Shown in pieces: positions 62,901-64,000 of a stretch of DNA of 64,000 nucleotides (the first letter of the stretch is position 1; each line of letters begins with the position of its first letter). A model generated the notes under the pieces. The model saw only the letters and a program-made list of their open reading frames with translations, did no database searches and was not told the origin of the DNA. Made by a program: the position numbers and the translations under genes. The stretch spans positions 19,368,603-19,432,602 of the forward strand of contig HG738137.1 in NCBI GenBank assembly GCA_000499405.2, in the 5' to 3' direction. This DNA is from Onchocerca volvulus (lineage: Eukaryota > Nematoda > Chromadorea > Rhabditida > Onchocercidae).

Positions 62901-63840
62901 AATCGAGTTTTTGATTGTTGGCTTTTAAAAATAAGTTGAATTGAAATGATGAGTATGAGTTTGAAAAAGAAAGCATTTTTCAGATGGAGCCAATAATGAA
63001 TGCCCCTACAAATGGTATGTTTGCTGCAAGTGGTACGCAAGATTATCCAGCAGTTGGTTCGGGACCGGCAATTAGCAACAAAGGAGGAATAACCTTTGAA
63101 CAGCACAGTCAACAAATGATACAATCACAGCACATAAATAGTAGCATTCAGCAAATGCCTTACGGGCATCAGCAACAACATCAAGTTATTAATCAGGGTC
63201 CGAATATGTACCAAGTAATTCTTGTTGTGACTTTTCTGTTTTCGAAAAAAATGAGATGAAGATAAATTGAAGTTAGATATAAAATACATTCATTCGAGGG
63301 AAGTTTTTAGGGATAACCTTCTTTTCAAATTCAGATTTTTTATTTGAATTTTTTGAAAAATAAAGAAATTTTTTAATTTCAAAGTTTTTTTTGTCCTTAA
63401 TTGGTATATACGTTACCTGTAATAAATTTATGCTCTCTTTGCATAGTAAATTGTAATTTTAATTTTATAGTTGAAATTTTTCATTTTTGGGATCTTGTGT
63501 CAGTAATGTAACATTAAAATCTTTGTTATATAAAATTTTAAGTCTCCATTTAAGCTAAATTACCATTTTTTAAATTTTCTTCGCTTGATTTTTGTATTGT
63601 TTTGTTTTCTTTTTGATAGTTGATTCTTTTTTCTGGATGATTAAAATAGAAAATAATCTTTGCATAGTATTTTAAATAATGATTTTATAGCAGCAGCAGA
63701 TAGGTATAAACCAGCAGTTAGGTGGTCCATCGCAAGGACAAATAGCACAGCGACCGGTGCAGATGTCTACTCAGTCATCAGTTATGCAATCTTCTTATCA
63801 ACAGCAGATGGTGCAATCAGGTTTGAGTATTAAATACTGA
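59982..63840 (+). CDS. cdk-8: CDK8, Mediator kinase-module cyclin-dependent kinase, 549 aa, 11 exons
   Basis: Exons: 59982-60062, 60349-60506, 60580-60730, 60927-61060, 61170-61305, 61529-61749, 61853-62000, 62165-62311, 62781-62873, 62984-63214, 63691-63840 (TGA). All phases agree. CDK8 with cyclin C, MED12 and MED13 phosphorylates transcription factors and the RNA polymerase II machinery in the nucleus. Visible motifs: N-terminal cyclin C-contacting helix ([12 protein letters not shown]), glycine loop GRGTYG (29-34), catalytic Lys58 in FALKLIEG, the CDK8-specific SMSACRE helix (66-72), HRDLKPAN (154-161), DMG instead of DFG (180-182), and [10 protein letters not shown] without a T-loop phospho-threonine, all diagnostic of CDK8/19. 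The tail from about 344 is Gln/Met/Pro/Ser-rich with poly-Gln patches. The start is the ATG beginning [10 protein letters not shown], the usual N-terminus. The last exon contains a CAG/GTTTGAG that could be a donor, so a longer isoform is possible. Confidence 0.95.
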
Positions 63841-64000
63841 AACTTGTTTCAGAGAAATGCTGAGATTTTCTTACAAATCGAAATTTTACTGTGTTGTTGA
63901 TTCGTTCTTTGTTAAGTATATATTTTCAGTTATGCTATATTTACATTAACACTTAATTGTTTTTCCACATACATAAAAACGGAAAAGAATTTCGAAAATA
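63841..64000 (+). other. Downstream of cdk-8, window edge
   Basis: AT-rich sequence after the cdk-8 stop; probably 3' UTR or, if the last exon is spliced, intron. Confidence 0.4.

Noticed and set aside
1..64000. tRNA, rRNA, spliced-leader RNA or CRISPR features
   Set aside because: I looked for tRNA B-box-like GGTTCGANTCC, spliced-leader-like sequence and regular repeat-spacer arrays and saw none. A tRNA or snRNA scan by software could still find one.

Overview
This is an AT-rich, intron-rich eukaryotic window that reads as nematode nuclear DNA. The evidence is spliceosomal introns with T-rich acceptors ending in CAG or TAG; strong acceptors a few bases upstream of start codons, as expected for spliced-leader trans-splicing; and a gene set that includes a nematode-type secreted ShK-domain protein and an NLF-1/FAM155 orthologue. 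AT-richness and intron sizes would suit a spirurid/filarial worm, but the species is inference. Exon models were built by hand from splice motifs and reading phase. For the six main genes every junction keeps frame.

Layout. 1-18.6 kb has no confident gene, only candidate exons (954-991, 9141-9494), a coding-like patch (8.4-8.8 kb), fold-back repeats near 14.1 kb and Helitron-like ends near 17.0 kb. 18.7-24.0 kb (+) is a seven-exon gene with a copine-like C2 segment. 25.7-26.8 kb (-) is a three-exon secreted protein with two ShK domains. 31.2-37.1 kb (-) is nlf-1, the NALCN/NCA channel localisation factor. 37.1-51.1 kb is mostly gene-poor and holds palindromes upstream of nlf-1, Helitron-like fragments, microsatellites, a Cys-rich ORF and an orphan exon at 48.1 kb. 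51.1-53.4 kb (-) is an unrecognised basic coiled-coil protein. It diverges from WDR70 (54.4-59.2 kb, +, 16 exons), which is followed on the same strand by cdk-8 (60.0-63.8 kb, 11 exons).

How the genes relate. WDR70 (nuclear WD40 protein) and CDK8 (Mediator kinase) are co-oriented, about 0.7 kb apart, each with a candidate trans-splice acceptor, so a nematode-style operon or a close tandem is possible. The coiled-coil gene and WDR70 share a roughly 1 kb divergent upstream region. NLF-1 (neuronal channel biogenesis) and the ShK protein (secretion) have no evident link to them.

I did not find a convincing new multi-gene system. The most notable items are the two-module ShK gene with one extra cysteine per module, the GC hairpin directly before the nlf-1 start, the paired palindromes upstream of nlf-1, a long hairpin plus an overlapping upstream ORF at the copine-like gene, and a dispersed Helitron-like family. 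No tRNA, rRNA or CRISPR array was recognised.
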